Assembly (NCBI RefSeq): GCF_003010935.1
Contig: NZ_PGGN01000001.1
Location: 310,001-374,000 of the forward strand
Reading direction: 5' to 3'
DNA length: 64,000 bases
Source: Phyllobacterium endophyticum
Lineage (GTDB): Bacteria > Pseudomonadota > Alphaproteobacteria > Rhizobiales > Rhizobiaceae
The position numbers and the translations under genes are program-made. The notes beneath the pieces are model-generated. The model saw only the letters and a list, made by a program, of their open reading frames with translations. It did not search any database and was not told the DNA's origin. Position 1 is the first letter of the stretch. Every line of letters begins with the position of its first letter. Positions 18,616-27,134 of the stretch are shown piece after piece.

Positions 18616-18646
18616 CGATTTAAAGAATTTAAAAAAATTTAAATCG
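18616..18646. promoter_or_regulatory. AT-rich inverted repeat between pckA and chvI
   Basis: CGATTTAAA (18616-18624) and TTTAAATCG (18638-18646) are perfect 9-bp arms with a 13-bp A/T spacer, in an unusually AT-rich block (about 18600-18657). The flanks AAACGTTTAATCG and AAATCGTTTTAAA echo the same motif. It could be an operator or bent-DNA element for pckA or chvI. Confidence 0.45.
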
Positions 18647-18667
18647 TTTTAAATAAAGGGAATTCGC

Positions 18668-18695
18668 ATCGCTCTTCCGTAAGCGTAAGAGCGAT
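18668..18695. promoter_or_regulatory. Second inverted repeat between pckA and chvI
   Basis: ATCGCTCTT (18668-18676) and AAGAGCGAT (18687-18695) are perfect 9-bp arms with a 10-bp spacer, about 130 bp upstream of chvI. There is no T-tract, so an operator or leader hairpin is more likely than a terminator. The rest of the 336-bp gap shows nothing I can name. Confidence 0.4.
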
Positions 18696-18826
18696 CGACA
18701 GACGTTGGGATGACACGACCTGCAATCTGTGCCACATTTTGTACCTAATTTGTCCGGCACAAGCGCACCACTTGCACACTGTTCTAATGACACAATGAAA
18801 GGCAGGGCATGAGGGAAGTACCCGCA

Positions 18827-19528
18827 ATGCAGACTATTGCGCTCGTCGATGACGATCGCAACATTCTAACCTCCGTATCGATCGCTCTGGAGTCCGAGGG
18901 TTACCGCGTCGAGACTTACACCGATGGCGCGTCCGCGCTCGACGGTTTGATGGCCCGCCCGCCAAACCTTGCCATCTTCGACATCAAGATGCCCCGCATG
19001 GATGGTATGGAGCTTCTGCGGCGTTTGCGGCAGAAGTCTGACCTTCCGGTTATCTTTCTTACCTCCAAGGATGACGAAATCGATGAGTTGTTCGGGTTGA
19101 AGATGGGCGCGGATGATTTCATCACCAAGCCATTTTCGCAGCGCCTGCTCGTAGAACGCGTTAAAGCGGTGCTGCGCCGGGTAGCTGCACGGGAAAGTGC
19201 GGCAAAGCCGGGAAGCCCCCAGACCAAGTCGCTCGAACGCGGGCAGCTCGTCATGGACCAGGAGCGCCATACCTGCACCTGGATGGGCGAACCCGTGACC
19301 CTGACCGTAACCGAATTCCTGATTTTGCACTCGCTGGCGCAGCGCCCCGGCGTTGTCAAAAGTCGCGATGCCCTCATGGATGCAGCCTATGATGAGCAAG
19401 TCTATGTGGACGATCGCACCATAGACAGCCATATCAAGCGGCTCCGCAAGAAGTTCAAGGTCGTCGACGATGATTTCGACATGATCGAGACCCTCTACGG
19501 GGTGGGTTATCGCTTCCGGGAAACCTGA
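18827..19528 (+). CDS. chvI: ChvI response regulator (OmpR/PhoB type)
   Basis: Response regulator of the ChvG-ChvI (ExoS-ChvI) system, which in rhizobia and Agrobacterium controls acid/envelope response, exopolysaccharide and motility genes. The 233-residue product has acidic-pocket DDD at residues 8-10, phospho-acceptor Asp52 in [10 protein letters not shown], Thr/Lys switch residues, and a C-terminal winged helix ([17 protein letters not shown]). I chose ATG 18827 ([11 protein letters not shown]), the start matching rhizobial ChvI as I recall it; ATG 18809 is an alternative. chvG follows after 142 bp. Confidence 0.95.
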   Translation: MQTIALVDDDRNILTSVSIALESEGYRVETYTDGASALDGLMARPPNLAIFDIKMPRMDGMELLRRLRQKSDLPVIFLTSKDDEIDELFGLKMGADDFITKPFSQRLLVERVKAVLRRVAARESAAKPGSPQTKSLERGQLVMDQERHTCTWMGEPVTLTVTEFLILHSLAQRPGVVKSRDALMDAAYDEQVYVDDRTIDSHIKRLRKKFKVVDDDFDMIETLYGVGYRFRET

Positions 19529-19670
19529 GACCGCCACTCGGTTTCCGAAGCGTCTTGGTGCAAAAGAATCCCTGCGCTTTCAAACCCGCGTGATCCACTG
19601 TAAAACAAGGTTGTCTCGCCGCTGCATGAATGCGATGAGGCAACCGAATTCATGATGGTCTGAGGCAAAA

Positions 19671-21473
19671 ATGGTGGCCGAACTGCAAGGCGGCGATATT
19701 ACGCGCCAAAGCATTGTGCGCAAGACCGCCGTCATGCGCCGCAAGCGTTCGATAGCCTTGAGGCGCTTCTTCCGCCCGCTGAACAGGGTATTTGGAAACT
19801 ACCTGTTTTCCAGCCTGACCCGGCGGATTCTCTTTCTGAACCTGGCCGGCCTTGCGGTTTTGTTGTCCGGCATAATGTATCTCAATCAATTCCGCGATGG
19901 CCTGATCGATGCAAGGGTCGAGAGCCTGATGACTCAGGGCCAGATCATCGCCGGCGCAATCGCATCATCGGCGACGGTGGATACAAATTCCATTACAATC
20001 GACCCCGAGAAGCTGCTGGAACTCCAGGCAGGACAAAGCATCACGCCGACCCCCGATGTGCTGGATAATCTGGACTTTCCCATCAATCCGGAGCGTGTGG
20101 CACCGGTATTACGCAGGCTGATATCACCGACGAGTACCCGCGCCCGCATTTACGACAGGGATTCCAACCTGCTTCTGGATTCGCGCCATCTTTATTCACG
20201 CGGTCAGGTACTGCGCTACGAACTTCCACCAATCGATAGCGAGGAGCCGAGCTTTTTCGAGCGTCTGACAAATCGCATGTCACGGCTCCTGCGCCGCAGC
20301 GATTTGCCGATCTATCAGGAACAGCCCGGCGGCAATGGATCGTCCTACCCCGAGATCATGAAAGCCCTCACCGGTTCTCCGGATAGAGTGGTTCGCATGA
20401 CTGAAAAGGGCGAGCAGATCGTTTCCGTCGCTGTGCCGATACAGCGCTTTCGAGCCGTGCTCGGCGTGCTGCTCCTTTCCACCGAAGGCGGCGATATCGA
20501 CAAGATCGTTCAAGGCGAGCGCTATGCGATCATCCGTGTCTTCACGGTCGCCGCGCTGGTCATGGCGATCCTGTCGCTGTTCCTTGCTTCGACAATCGCC
20601 AATCCGCTGCGCCGTCTGGCGGCCGCCGCCGACCGTGTCCGGCACGGTGTGAAGAACCGCGAGGAAATCCCGGATTTCTCAGAGCGGCAGGATGAGATCG
20701 GACACCTTTCGACGTCGTTGCGTGACATGACGAATGCTCTCTATGCGCGTATCGAGTCGATAGAGAGTTTCGCGGCCGATGTGAGCCATGAACTGAAGAA
20801 CCCGCTGACGTCGCTGCGCAGTGCCGTGGAGACTTTGCCGCTCGCCAAGAATGAAGAGTCGAAGAAGCGGCTGATGGACGTGATCCAGCACGACGTGCGC
20901 CGCCTTGACCGTCTGATTACCGATATCTCAGACGCTTCGCGCCTCGACGCAGAACTCGCGCGTGAAGATTCCGAGCATGTCGATTTGAAATATTTGCTTG
21001 GCAACCTTGTCATTGCCGCGCGTGAGGTCAGGCGCAACAAGAAGGACACCCGCATCGAGTTCGTGGTGGGCAGGCTTCCGAACAACAAGAAGGGCTTCTA
21101 TGTTGCCGGGCACGACCTTCGTCTCGGTCAGGTTGTATCCAATCTCATCGAGAATGCCCGGTCCTTCGTGCCGGTGGAAGACGGCGTCATCACCGTCATT
21201 CTCGAGCATCTTGGCGACCGCATCCGCATCACCGTCGAAGACAATGGTCCAGGCATCAGGGTTGAGCAGATCGATCGCATTTTCGAGCGGTTTTATACCG
21301 ATCGCCCCTCCGGTGAAGCTTTCGGCCAAAACTCCGGTCTGGGCCTCTCCATCAGCCGCCAGATCATCGAAGCCCATGGCGGCACGTTGAATGCCGAGAA
21401 CATCAAGGATCCGAAAGATCCCGACAACTACCTTGGTGCGCGATTTGTTGCCATTATTCCGGTCGAAGGCTGA
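19671..21473 (+). CDS. chvG: ChvG/ExoS sensor histidine kinase
   Basis: Inner-membrane sensor kinase that phosphorylates ChvI; in rhizobia it is held in check by periplasmic ExoR. The 600-residue product has a basic N-terminus, a first TM at about 46-67, a periplasmic domain of about 210 residues and a second TM near 285-307. HAMP follows, then HisKA with phospho-His in DVSHELKNPLTSL and HATPase_c with NLIENARSF and DNGPGIR. exoR is not in this window. The stop overlaps the hprK start by 1 nt (TGATG). Confidence 0.95.
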   Translation: MVAELQGGDITRQSIVRKTAVMRRKRSIALRRFFRPLNRVFGNYLFSSLTRRILFLNLAGLAVLLSGIMYLNQFRDGLIDARVESLMTQGQIIAGAIASSATVDTNSITIDPEKLLELQAGQSITPTPDVLDNLDFPINPERVAPVLRRLISPTSTRARIYDRDSNLLLDSRHLYSRGQVLRYELPPIDSEEPSFFERLTNRMSRLLRRSDLPIYQEQPGGNGSSYPEIMKALTGSPDRVVRMTEKGEQIVSVAVPIQRFRAVLGVLLLSTEGGDIDKIVQGERYAIIRVFTVAALVMAILSLFLASTIANPLRRLAAAADRVRHGVKNREEIPDFSERQDEIGHLSTSLRDMTNALYARIESIESFAADVSHELKNPLTSLRSAVETLPLAKNEESKKRLMDVIQHDVRRLDRLITDISDASRLDAELAREDSEHVDLKYLLGNLVIAAREVRRNKKDTRIEFVVGRLPNNKKGFYVAGHDLRLGQVVSNLIENARSFVPVEDGVITVILEHLGDRIRITVEDNGPGIRVEQIDRIFERFYTDRPSGEAFGQNSGLGLSISRQIIEAHGGTLNAENIKDPKDPDNYLGARFVAIIPVEG

Positions 21474-21931
21474 TGCTGGATGAGCCGACCGAAAGCGTGC
21501 ATGCAACCGCGGTCCTCGTGGAGGATCGCGGCATTCTGATTTCAGGAAGTTCCGGAGCGGGAAAATCATCCATTGCCAATGAACTGATGCAGCGGGCAGC
21601 TGCCAGGGGCGGGTTCGCCGCTTTGATCAGTGACGACCGGTGTGTCTTGCGCGCTGCCTCGGGGCGCCTTATCTGCAATGGTCCGAATTCCTTGCAAGGA
21701 GGGCTGGAGGTTCGTGGCTCAGGTTTGCATAGGGTTGATTGCGAACCCGCTGGGGTAATACATCTGGTGGTTGAACTTGTTGACAGCTCGCAGGCGATCC
21801 GATTTGCCGACGATACGAAAACCGTGATTGCCGGGATATCTGTCCCAAGCCTGGTTTTGCCGGAACGGGCTGTTGAAGCGGTTTGCAGAGCGGTCGAGGC
21901 AAGGCTATTCAGCGAGCACTGGCAGAAATGA
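21473..21931 (+). CDS. hprK: HPr kinase/phosphorylase, short alphaproteobacterial form
   Basis: Phosphorylates HPr on a regulatory Ser. The 152-residue product corresponds to the C-terminal catalytic half of Firmicutes HprK (about 310 residues). P-loop GSSGAGKSS lies at residues 24-32, SDDR follows, and the HPrK signature-like GGLEVRGSG is present. The short size is normal in alphaproteobacteria. Its one-base overlap with chvG suggests co-translation, tying the regulatory PTS to ChvGI. Confidence 0.93.
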   Translation: MLDEPTESVHATAVLVEDRGILISGSSGAGKSSIANELMQRAAARGGFAALISDDRCVLRAASGRLICNGPNSLQGGLEVRGSGLHRVDCEPAGVIHLVVELVDSSQAIRFADDTKTVIAGISVPSLVLPERAVEAVCRAVEARLFSEHWQK

Positions 21932-22115
21932 CGAAGGCTTTTCAAGTAGTTGCATTGCTGCACTGCGATAAAATGACTGACTGTCGACGTTATGCCGTTT
22001 TTCCGCTTGCCTTCGCGATTCGTCCTGCCAAAATGCGACACCTGCCAAACGGGGCATTCAATGCGCATCGAAAAGCTCAAACCCAAGGGGCTGGCGCAAC
22101 AGGAGCAGTTTCAGA

Positions 22116-22517
22116 ATGATCGGACTCGTGCTTGTGACGCACGGAAGACTGGCTGAAGAGTTTCATCATGCCGTCGAGCATGTTGTTGGCCAGCAGGAAT
22201 ATTTGGAAACCGTCTCGATCGGAGCGGATGATGATATGGAGCAGCGGCGACGCGACATTGTCGATGCCGTGGCTCGTGCCGATAACGGTTCTGGCGTCAT
22301 TATCCTGACGGACATGTTTGGCGGTACTCCTTCCAATCTGGCAATCTCGGTCATGGAATCCGGCAGAATCGAAGTCATTGCCGGCGTAAATCTCCCGATG
22401 CTTATCAAGCTCTCCAGCGTGCGTGTCACCAACGACATGGCGGCGTCATTGCGCGAAGGTCAGGACGCCGGACGAAAATACATCAATGTGGCCAGCCAGG
22501 TGCTGACAGCCAAATAG
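22116..22517 (+). CDS. manX: PTS mannose-type EIIA protein
   Basis: Cytosolic EIIA of the mannose family, phosphorylated by HPr. The 133-residue product has phospho-acceptor His9 in VLVTHGRLAEEF and the conserved TDMFGGTPSN loop. No EIIB, EIIC or EIID permease is nearby, so in this lineage the protein is probably regulatory rather than transporting (inference from family and context). CAGGAG precedes the ATG. The 184 bp after hprK hold no gene I can support. Confidence 0.93.
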   Translation: MIGLVLVTHGRLAEEFHHAVEHVVGQQEYLETVSIGADDDMEQRRRDIVDAVARADNGSGVIILTDMFGGTPSNLAISVMESGRIEVIAGVNLPMLIKLSSVRVTNDMAASLREGQDAGRKYINVASQVLTAK

Positions 22518-22542
22518 GGGTTAAGCCCCACAGAGGGAATAG

Positions 22543-22857
22543 ATGCGCCTGACTGCCGAAACGACTGGTACGTTCGACCCGGACAAAGCGCTTGTGGAGG
22601 AATTCGAGATTGTCAACCGGCGTGGTCTGCACGCGCGGGCGTCGGCCAAGTTTGTCCAGCTGGTTGACGGCTATGATGTTCACGTTCGGGTGGAAAAGGA
22701 CGGCATGACGGTTGGCGGCACCTCCATCATGGGTCTGATGATGCTCGCGGCTTCTCCGGGCTGCTGCATAAAGGTCAGCGCCTCCGGCGTACAGGCCGCC
22801 GAATTGATGAAGGCCCTCGGGGCGCTTATTGCGAACAAGTTCGGTGAAGAAGCTTGA
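22543..22857 (+). CDS. ptsH: HPr phosphocarrier protein
   Basis: Phosphocarrier between Enzyme I and EIIA, and HprK substrate. The 104-residue product has an N-terminal extension of about 15 residues. Catalytic His30 is in NRRGLHARASAKF. Ser61 lies in GGTSIMGLM exactly 31 residues later, the same spacing as His15-Ser46 in classical HPr, so both phosphorylation sites are kept. It follows manX by 25 bp with AGAGGGA as ribosome site. Confidence 0.95.
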   Translation: MRLTAETTGTFDPDKALVEEFEIVNRRGLHARASAKFVQLVDGYDVHVRVEKDGMTVGGTSIMGLMMLAASPGCCIKVSASGVQAAELMKALGALIANKFGEEA

Positions 22858-22875
22858 TCGACTACGATATGCACG

Positions 22876-22893
22876 CATAAGGATTTCTTTATA
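22876..22893. promoter_or_regulatory. Candidate SahR-type operator upstream of ahcY
   Basis: CATAAGGATTTCTTTATA contains an imperfect 16-bp palindrome (ATAAGGAT and TTCTTTAT arms, two mismatched pairs), 103 bp upstream of ahcY. SahR, an ArsR-family regulator sensing S-adenosylhomocysteine, is known to control ahcY in several proteobacteria through an AT-rich palindrome of similar look. No sahR gene lies in this window and the consensus is from memory. Confidence 0.35.
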
Positions 22894-22995
22894 TCCCATT
22901 GTGCAGCGATGCCTAATCTGCTAGTCAACTCCATCTCCGGCCGCCCGATCAACAGTTGCGCGGCCAAATGAACAACACAGACGGAGCTGACGCCT

Positions 22996-24396
22996 ATGGC
23001 CGACACACAGGATTACATCGTCAAGGACCTTGAGCTCGCCGCATGGGGCCGCAAGGAAATGGACATTGCTGAAACCGAGATGCCGGGGTTGATGGCGAGC
23101 CGCGAAGAATTCGGCAGGTCGCAGCCGCTCAAGGGCGCCCGGATCACCGGCTCGCTGCATATGACCATCCAGACGGCAGTTCTGATCGAGACTCTGCAGG
23201 CACTTGGCGCAAAGGTCCGCTGGGCCTCCTGCAATATTTTCTCGACGCAGGACCATGCAGCCGCAGCCATCGCCGCAACCGGAACGCCCGTTTTCGCTGT
23301 TAAGGGTGAGTCGCTTGAAGAATATTGGACCTACACGGACAAGATCTTCCAGTGGCCGGACAATCAGCCTTCAAACATGATTCTCGACGACGGCGGCGAC
23401 GCCACGATGTATATTCTGATCGGCGCCCGCGCCGAAGCAGGCGAAGATGTCCTGTCGAAGCCCGAGAGTGAAGAAGAGGAAATTCTCTTCGCACAGATCA
23501 AGAAGCGCATGAAGGAAACGCCGGGCTTCTTTACAAGGCAGCGCGATGCGATCAAGGGCGTGACCGAAGAGACGACGACCGGCGTCAATCGCCTTTACCA
23601 GTTGCAGAAGAAGGGCCTGCTGCCTTTTCCCGCCATCAACGTCAATGACAGCGTCACCAAGTCGAAGTTCGACAATAAGTACGGCTGCAAGGAATCGCTG
23701 GTCGATGGTATCAGGCGCGCCACGGACGTCATGATGGCCGGTAAGGTTGCTGTCGTTTGTGGTTATGGCGATGTCGGTAAGGGTTCCGCTGCTTCGCTGC
23801 TCGGCGCCGGTGCTCGCGTCAAGGTAACGGAGGTCGATCCGATCTGCGCATTGCAGGCTGCGATGGATGGTTTTGAAGTTGTAACGCTGGAGGACGCGGC
23901 GCCGACAGCGGACATCATCATCACCACGACCGGCAACAAGGACGTCATCACCATCGAGCACATGCGCAAGATGAAGGACATGGTGATCGTCGGCAATATC
24001 GGGCACTTCGACAACGAGATCCAGGTCTCCGCCCTGCGCAACCTCAAGTGGAACAACATCAAGCCCCAGGTCGACATGATCTCGTTCTCGGATGGCAAGC
24101 GCCTGCTTCTCCTCTCAGAGGGCCGTCTCCTGAACCTCGGGAATGCAACGGGTCACCCAAGCTTCGTCATGTCTGCCTCGTTCACAAATCAGGTACTGGC
24201 GCAAATCGAGCTTTATAGCCGCGGCGAGCAGTACAAGAACGAAGTCTACGTCTTGCCGAAGCACCTCGACGAAAAGGTTGCCAGGCTGCATCTCGACAAG
24301 CTTGGTGCGAAATTGTCAGTACTTTCGGAAGAACAGGCTGCCTATATCGGCGTGACACCAACGGGCCCGTTCAAGTCGGACCACTACAGATATTAG
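22996..24396 (+). CDS. ahcY: Adenosylhomocysteinase (S-adenosylhomocysteine hydrolase)
   Basis: Reversibly hydrolyses S-adenosylhomocysteine to adenosine and homocysteine, sustaining methylation. The 466-residue product has the NAD-binding loop [10 protein letters not shown] near residue 257. The substrate site shows the [15 protein letters not shown] region, SKFDNKYGC and a C-terminal KSDHYRY that reaches the neighbouring subunit's cofactor. Length and insert fit the proteobacterial form. A clear terminator follows. Confidence 0.98.
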   Translation: MADTQDYIVKDLELAAWGRKEMDIAETEMPGLMASREEFGRSQPLKGARITGSLHMTIQTAVLIETLQALGAKVRWASCNIFSTQDHAAAAIAATGTPVFAVKGESLEEYWTYTDKIFQWPDNQPSNMILDDGGDATMYILIGARAEAGEDVLSKPESEEEEILFAQIKKRMKETPGFFTRQRDAIKGVTEETTTGVNRLYQLQKKGLLPFPAINVNDSVTKSKFDNKYGCKESLVDGIRRATDVMMAGKVAVVCGYGDVGKGSAASLLGAGARVKVTEVDPICALQAAMDGFEVVTLEDAAPTADIIITTTGNKDVITIEHMRKMKDMVIVGNIGHFDNEIQVSALRNLKWNNIKPQVDMISFSDGKRLLLLSEGRLLNLGNATGHPSFVMSASFTNQVLAQIELYSRGEQYKNEVYVLPKHLDEKVARLHLDKLGAKLSVLSEEQAAYIGVTPTGPFKSDHYRY

Positions 24397-24423
24397 CCCG
24401 AGTAGTATTGACCACAACATATA

Positions 24424-24461
24424 GAAACCGAGGGATTGACAAATCCTTCGGTTTCTTTTTT
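24424..24461 (+). terminator. Rho-independent terminator after ahcY
   Basis: A 14-bp stem, GAAACCGAGGGATT (24424-24437) and AATCCTTCGGTTTC (24442-24455), with one G-U pair, a GACA loop and TTTTTT (24456-24461). Confidence 0.95.
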
Positions 24462-24601
24462 GCGCCTAGTTCTTCCCGTCGATTCGCTCAAGGTTTATTG
24501 TAGTGATTCGGGATGTCGTTGTTCCAGGTGGGCCAACCGGTTGAAAAATCGAATGGATGTGAACAATCGGCATTCGTCTGGATGGGGCAGCGACGGTTGA
24601 A

Positions 24602-27127
24602 ATGAATATTGGTGAAGCTCGCAGGAAGAATGCAGCGCACGACAGATCGATGCTGAAGAAACTGCGGATGATGCTTGCGAGCGGTGGCTCCGCACTGTCG
24701 ATCCTGCTTCTCTCTCACCTGCCCGCCCATGCTCAGGATGCGCTCGGCAAGATCACGACACCCTTTGGCGTTGAGGTAGGCACATTCGAAGTCGTGCAGT
24801 TTGCCATGTTCCTTGGCGCGATGGGCGCTGCGCTACTCTCCGCCGGCTGGCTCATCCGCGAACGCAGCCGTATCGCCCATGAAAACAGGCGGTTGCGAGA
24901 CAAGGTCGCCGATCTCAACCTGACAGTTCAACGCAATGAAGCCCTGCTCAATCTCAAGGATCAGCGCGTCATCGTATGGGAAGGGGCTTCGAGCACGCCA
25001 AATGTGATCGGCAGTCTGCCGCCCGAAATCGGAGTTCCGGAAGCCCGGGCTCTGTTCCTGGCATTCGGCCGTTGGCTGCGTATCGATTCAGTTACGCTTC
25101 TTGATCGTTCCATTGCGGCCCTGCGCGAGAAGGCGCGGCCGTTCGACATTGCTGTCGAAACATCGAAGGGTGCGCCACTGGAAGTTCAGGGCCGCACCTC
25201 CGGCGGCTATGCCATCGTGCGGTTTATCAATCTGGGCGAGTCGCGTGCCGCACAGGCAATGCTGAAATCTGAGAACTACCAGCTGAACGAAGCTGTCACC
25301 ACTTTGCGCGGATTACTGGAATCGGTCGAAATGCCCGTGTGGAGCCGTGATGGCGACGGCGGGCTCAACTGGGTCAATAACGCCTATGCAAGGGCTGTCG
25401 ATGTTCGCGACCCTCAAATTGCGATCCGCGACGGCCGTGAATTGTTTGGTGCACAGGCACGGGAGAGAATTGAGCGCGAGAAGGCAACAAACAGGCGTTT
25501 TCAGGATCAACTCTCGACCGTGGTCGGTGGCGATCGTCGCATATTCCGGGTAACGGACGTTGCCGGCAGCGCAGGATCCGCCGGTATCGCGACGGACATC
25601 AGCGAAATCGAGCTTATCCGCGAAGAGTTCAAGCGTACCGTGATCAATCATTCCGACACGCTGGACCAGCTGACAACGGCCGTTGCAATGTTCGACGGCA
25701 ATCGCAAACTGCAGTTTTTCAATCAGGCGTTCCTCAAGTTATGGGGTCTGGACACTGCCTTTCTTGAAAGCAGTCCCGACAACGCAATGCTGCTCGACCG
25801 TTTCCGCAGCGATGGGATCCTTCCCGAGCAGCAGGACTGGCGGCGTTGGAAGGAAACCGTCCTGTCGGCCTATCATTCGGTCGAGTCCCAGGAACATGTC
25901 TGGTATCTGACCGACGGACGAACGCTACGTGTAGTCGTCAACCCTCAGCCAAAGGGCGGTGTCACCTGGGTCTTTGAAAACCTCACAGAAAAGCTCGAGC
26001 TGCAAAGCCGCTACAACACGCTGATCAAGGTCCAGGGCCAGACACTCGACCACCTGGCGGAAGGCGTCGCAGTGTTCGGGTCCGATGGAAAGATCCGCCT
26101 CTCCAATCCGGCTTTCTCTTCCCTATGGTCGCTCAAGCGCGAGCAGATTGCCGAAGGGATGCACATTTCCGCCATTCGCCGCCTATGCGAACCGGTCTCG
26201 GACGCCGCCCACTGGGAGACCTTCGTGACCACGGTCACCGGTTTTGACGATGAGCGCCAGTCACTCTCCGGCCATATAGAACTCAGCACTGGCAAAATTC
26301 TCTATTACGCTACGGCGCCGCTGCCAAACGGCCAGACCATGCTCACCTTCGTGGATGTCACCGATTCGGTGCAGGTGGAGCGGGCGTTAAAGGAGAAGAA
26401 TGAAGCGTTGGAGCGTACGGACGAGCTGAAGAACGATTTCGTGCAGCATGTTTCGTACGAATTGCGTTCGCCGTTGACCAACATCATCGGCTTTACCGAG
26501 CTTCTGCAGACACCCATGACAGGGCCTCTGAACGACCGCCAGCGCGATTATCTGGATCATATCGGCACGTCATCTTCGGTGCTTTTGACGATCGTCAATG
26601 ACATTCTCGACCTCGCCACCGTCGACGCGGGCATAATGGAGCTCGATATCAGCGACGTGTCAGTCACCGAGGCCATCGCCACTGCATCCGAAAAGGTGGC
26701 GGGCCGCTTCAAGGAGCACAATATTCTGCTCGATATCCGGGTCTCGCCGGGCACGGGCTCATTCCGGGCCGATGCGAGCAGGGTCAAGCAGGTTCTCTCC
26801 AATCTCCTCAGCAATGCCGCCAACTATGCCCCGGAAGGCAGCACCGTAACCCTTGCATGCTGGCGCGAACAGGCTGACATGGTCTTCAGTGTCAAGGACA
26901 GCGGACCTGGCATGCCGGACTACGTTCTCGACAGCATTTTCAAGCGCTTCCAACCCTACCCGAACGGCGGGCGCAAACGCGGTGCCGGTCTCGGGCTTTC
27001 CATCGTCAAGGGTTTTGTCGAGTTGCACGGCGGCACAGTGGACATCGCCAGCGGTGCAGGCAAGGGCACGCTGGTGACCTGCCGGTTCCCGCTGGAGGCG
27101 CGGACATTCAGCATCGCTGCCGAATAG
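24602..27127 (+). CDS. divL: DivL-type PAS histidine-kinase homologue with Tyr in place of the phospho-His
   Basis: Cell-cycle signalling protein: Caulobacter DivL binds DivK and controls CckA. The 841-residue product has a signal/anchor-like segment at about 22-45, a TM at about 66-84 and a coiled stretch near 88-115. PAS-like regions cover about 230-600, with a HisKA helix at about 605-665 and HATPase_c to the end. The phospho-acceptor position in HVSYELRSPLTN is Tyr619 (codon 26456-26458), as in DivL, while ATPase motifs SNLLSNAANY and DSGPGMP remain. ATG 24650 is an alternative start. No obvious CtrA site was seen in the 205-bp gap upstream. Confidence 0.88.
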   Translation: MNIGEARRKNAAHDRSMLKKLRMMLASGGSALSILLLSHLPAHAQDALGKITTPFGVEVGTFEVVQFAMFLGAMGAALLSAGWLIRERSRIAHENRRLRDKVADLNLTVQRNEALLNLKDQRVIVWEGASSTPNVIGSLPPEIGVPEARALFLAFGRWLRIDSVTLLDRSIAALREKARPFDIAVETSKGAPLEVQGRTSGGYAIVRFINLGESRAAQAMLKSENYQLNEAVTTLRGLLESVEMPVWSRDGDGGLNWVNNAYARAVDVRDPQIAIRDGRELFGAQARERIEREKATNRRFQDQLSTVVGGDRRIFRVTDVAGSAGSAGIATDISEIELIREEFKRTVINHSDTLDQLTTAVAMFDGNRKLQFFNQAFLKLWGLDTAFLESSPDNAMLLDRFRSDGILPEQQDWRRWKETVLSAYHSVESQEHVWYLTDGRTLRVVVNPQPKGGVTWVFENLTEKLELQSRYNTLIKVQGQTLDHLAEGVAVFGSDGKIRLSNPAFSSLWSLKREQIAEGMHISAIRRLCEPVSDAAHWETFVTTVTGFDDERQSLSGHIELSTGKILYYATAPLPNGQTMLTFVDVTDSVQVERALKEKNEALERTDELKNDFVQHVSYELRSPLTNIIGFTELLQTPMTGPLNDRQRDYLDHIGTSSSVLLTIVNDILDLATVDAGIMELDISDVSVTEAIATASEKVAGRFKEHNILLDIRVSPGTGSFRADASRVKQVLSNLLSNAANYAPEGSTVTLACWREQADMVFSVKDSGPGMPDYVLDSIFKRFQPYPNGGRKRGAGLGLSIVKGFVELHGGTVDIASGAGKGTLVTCRFPLEARTFSIAAE

Positions 27128-27134
27128 CTGCACC

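Noticed and set aside
21883-22119. 78-codon open frame between hprK and manX
   Set aside because: It overlaps both genes' ends, has no ribosome site and no recognisable features.
22858-22995. SAM or SAH riboswitch before ahcY
   Set aside because: The 138-bp gap shows no recognisable riboswitch core; only the AT-rich palindrome stands out.
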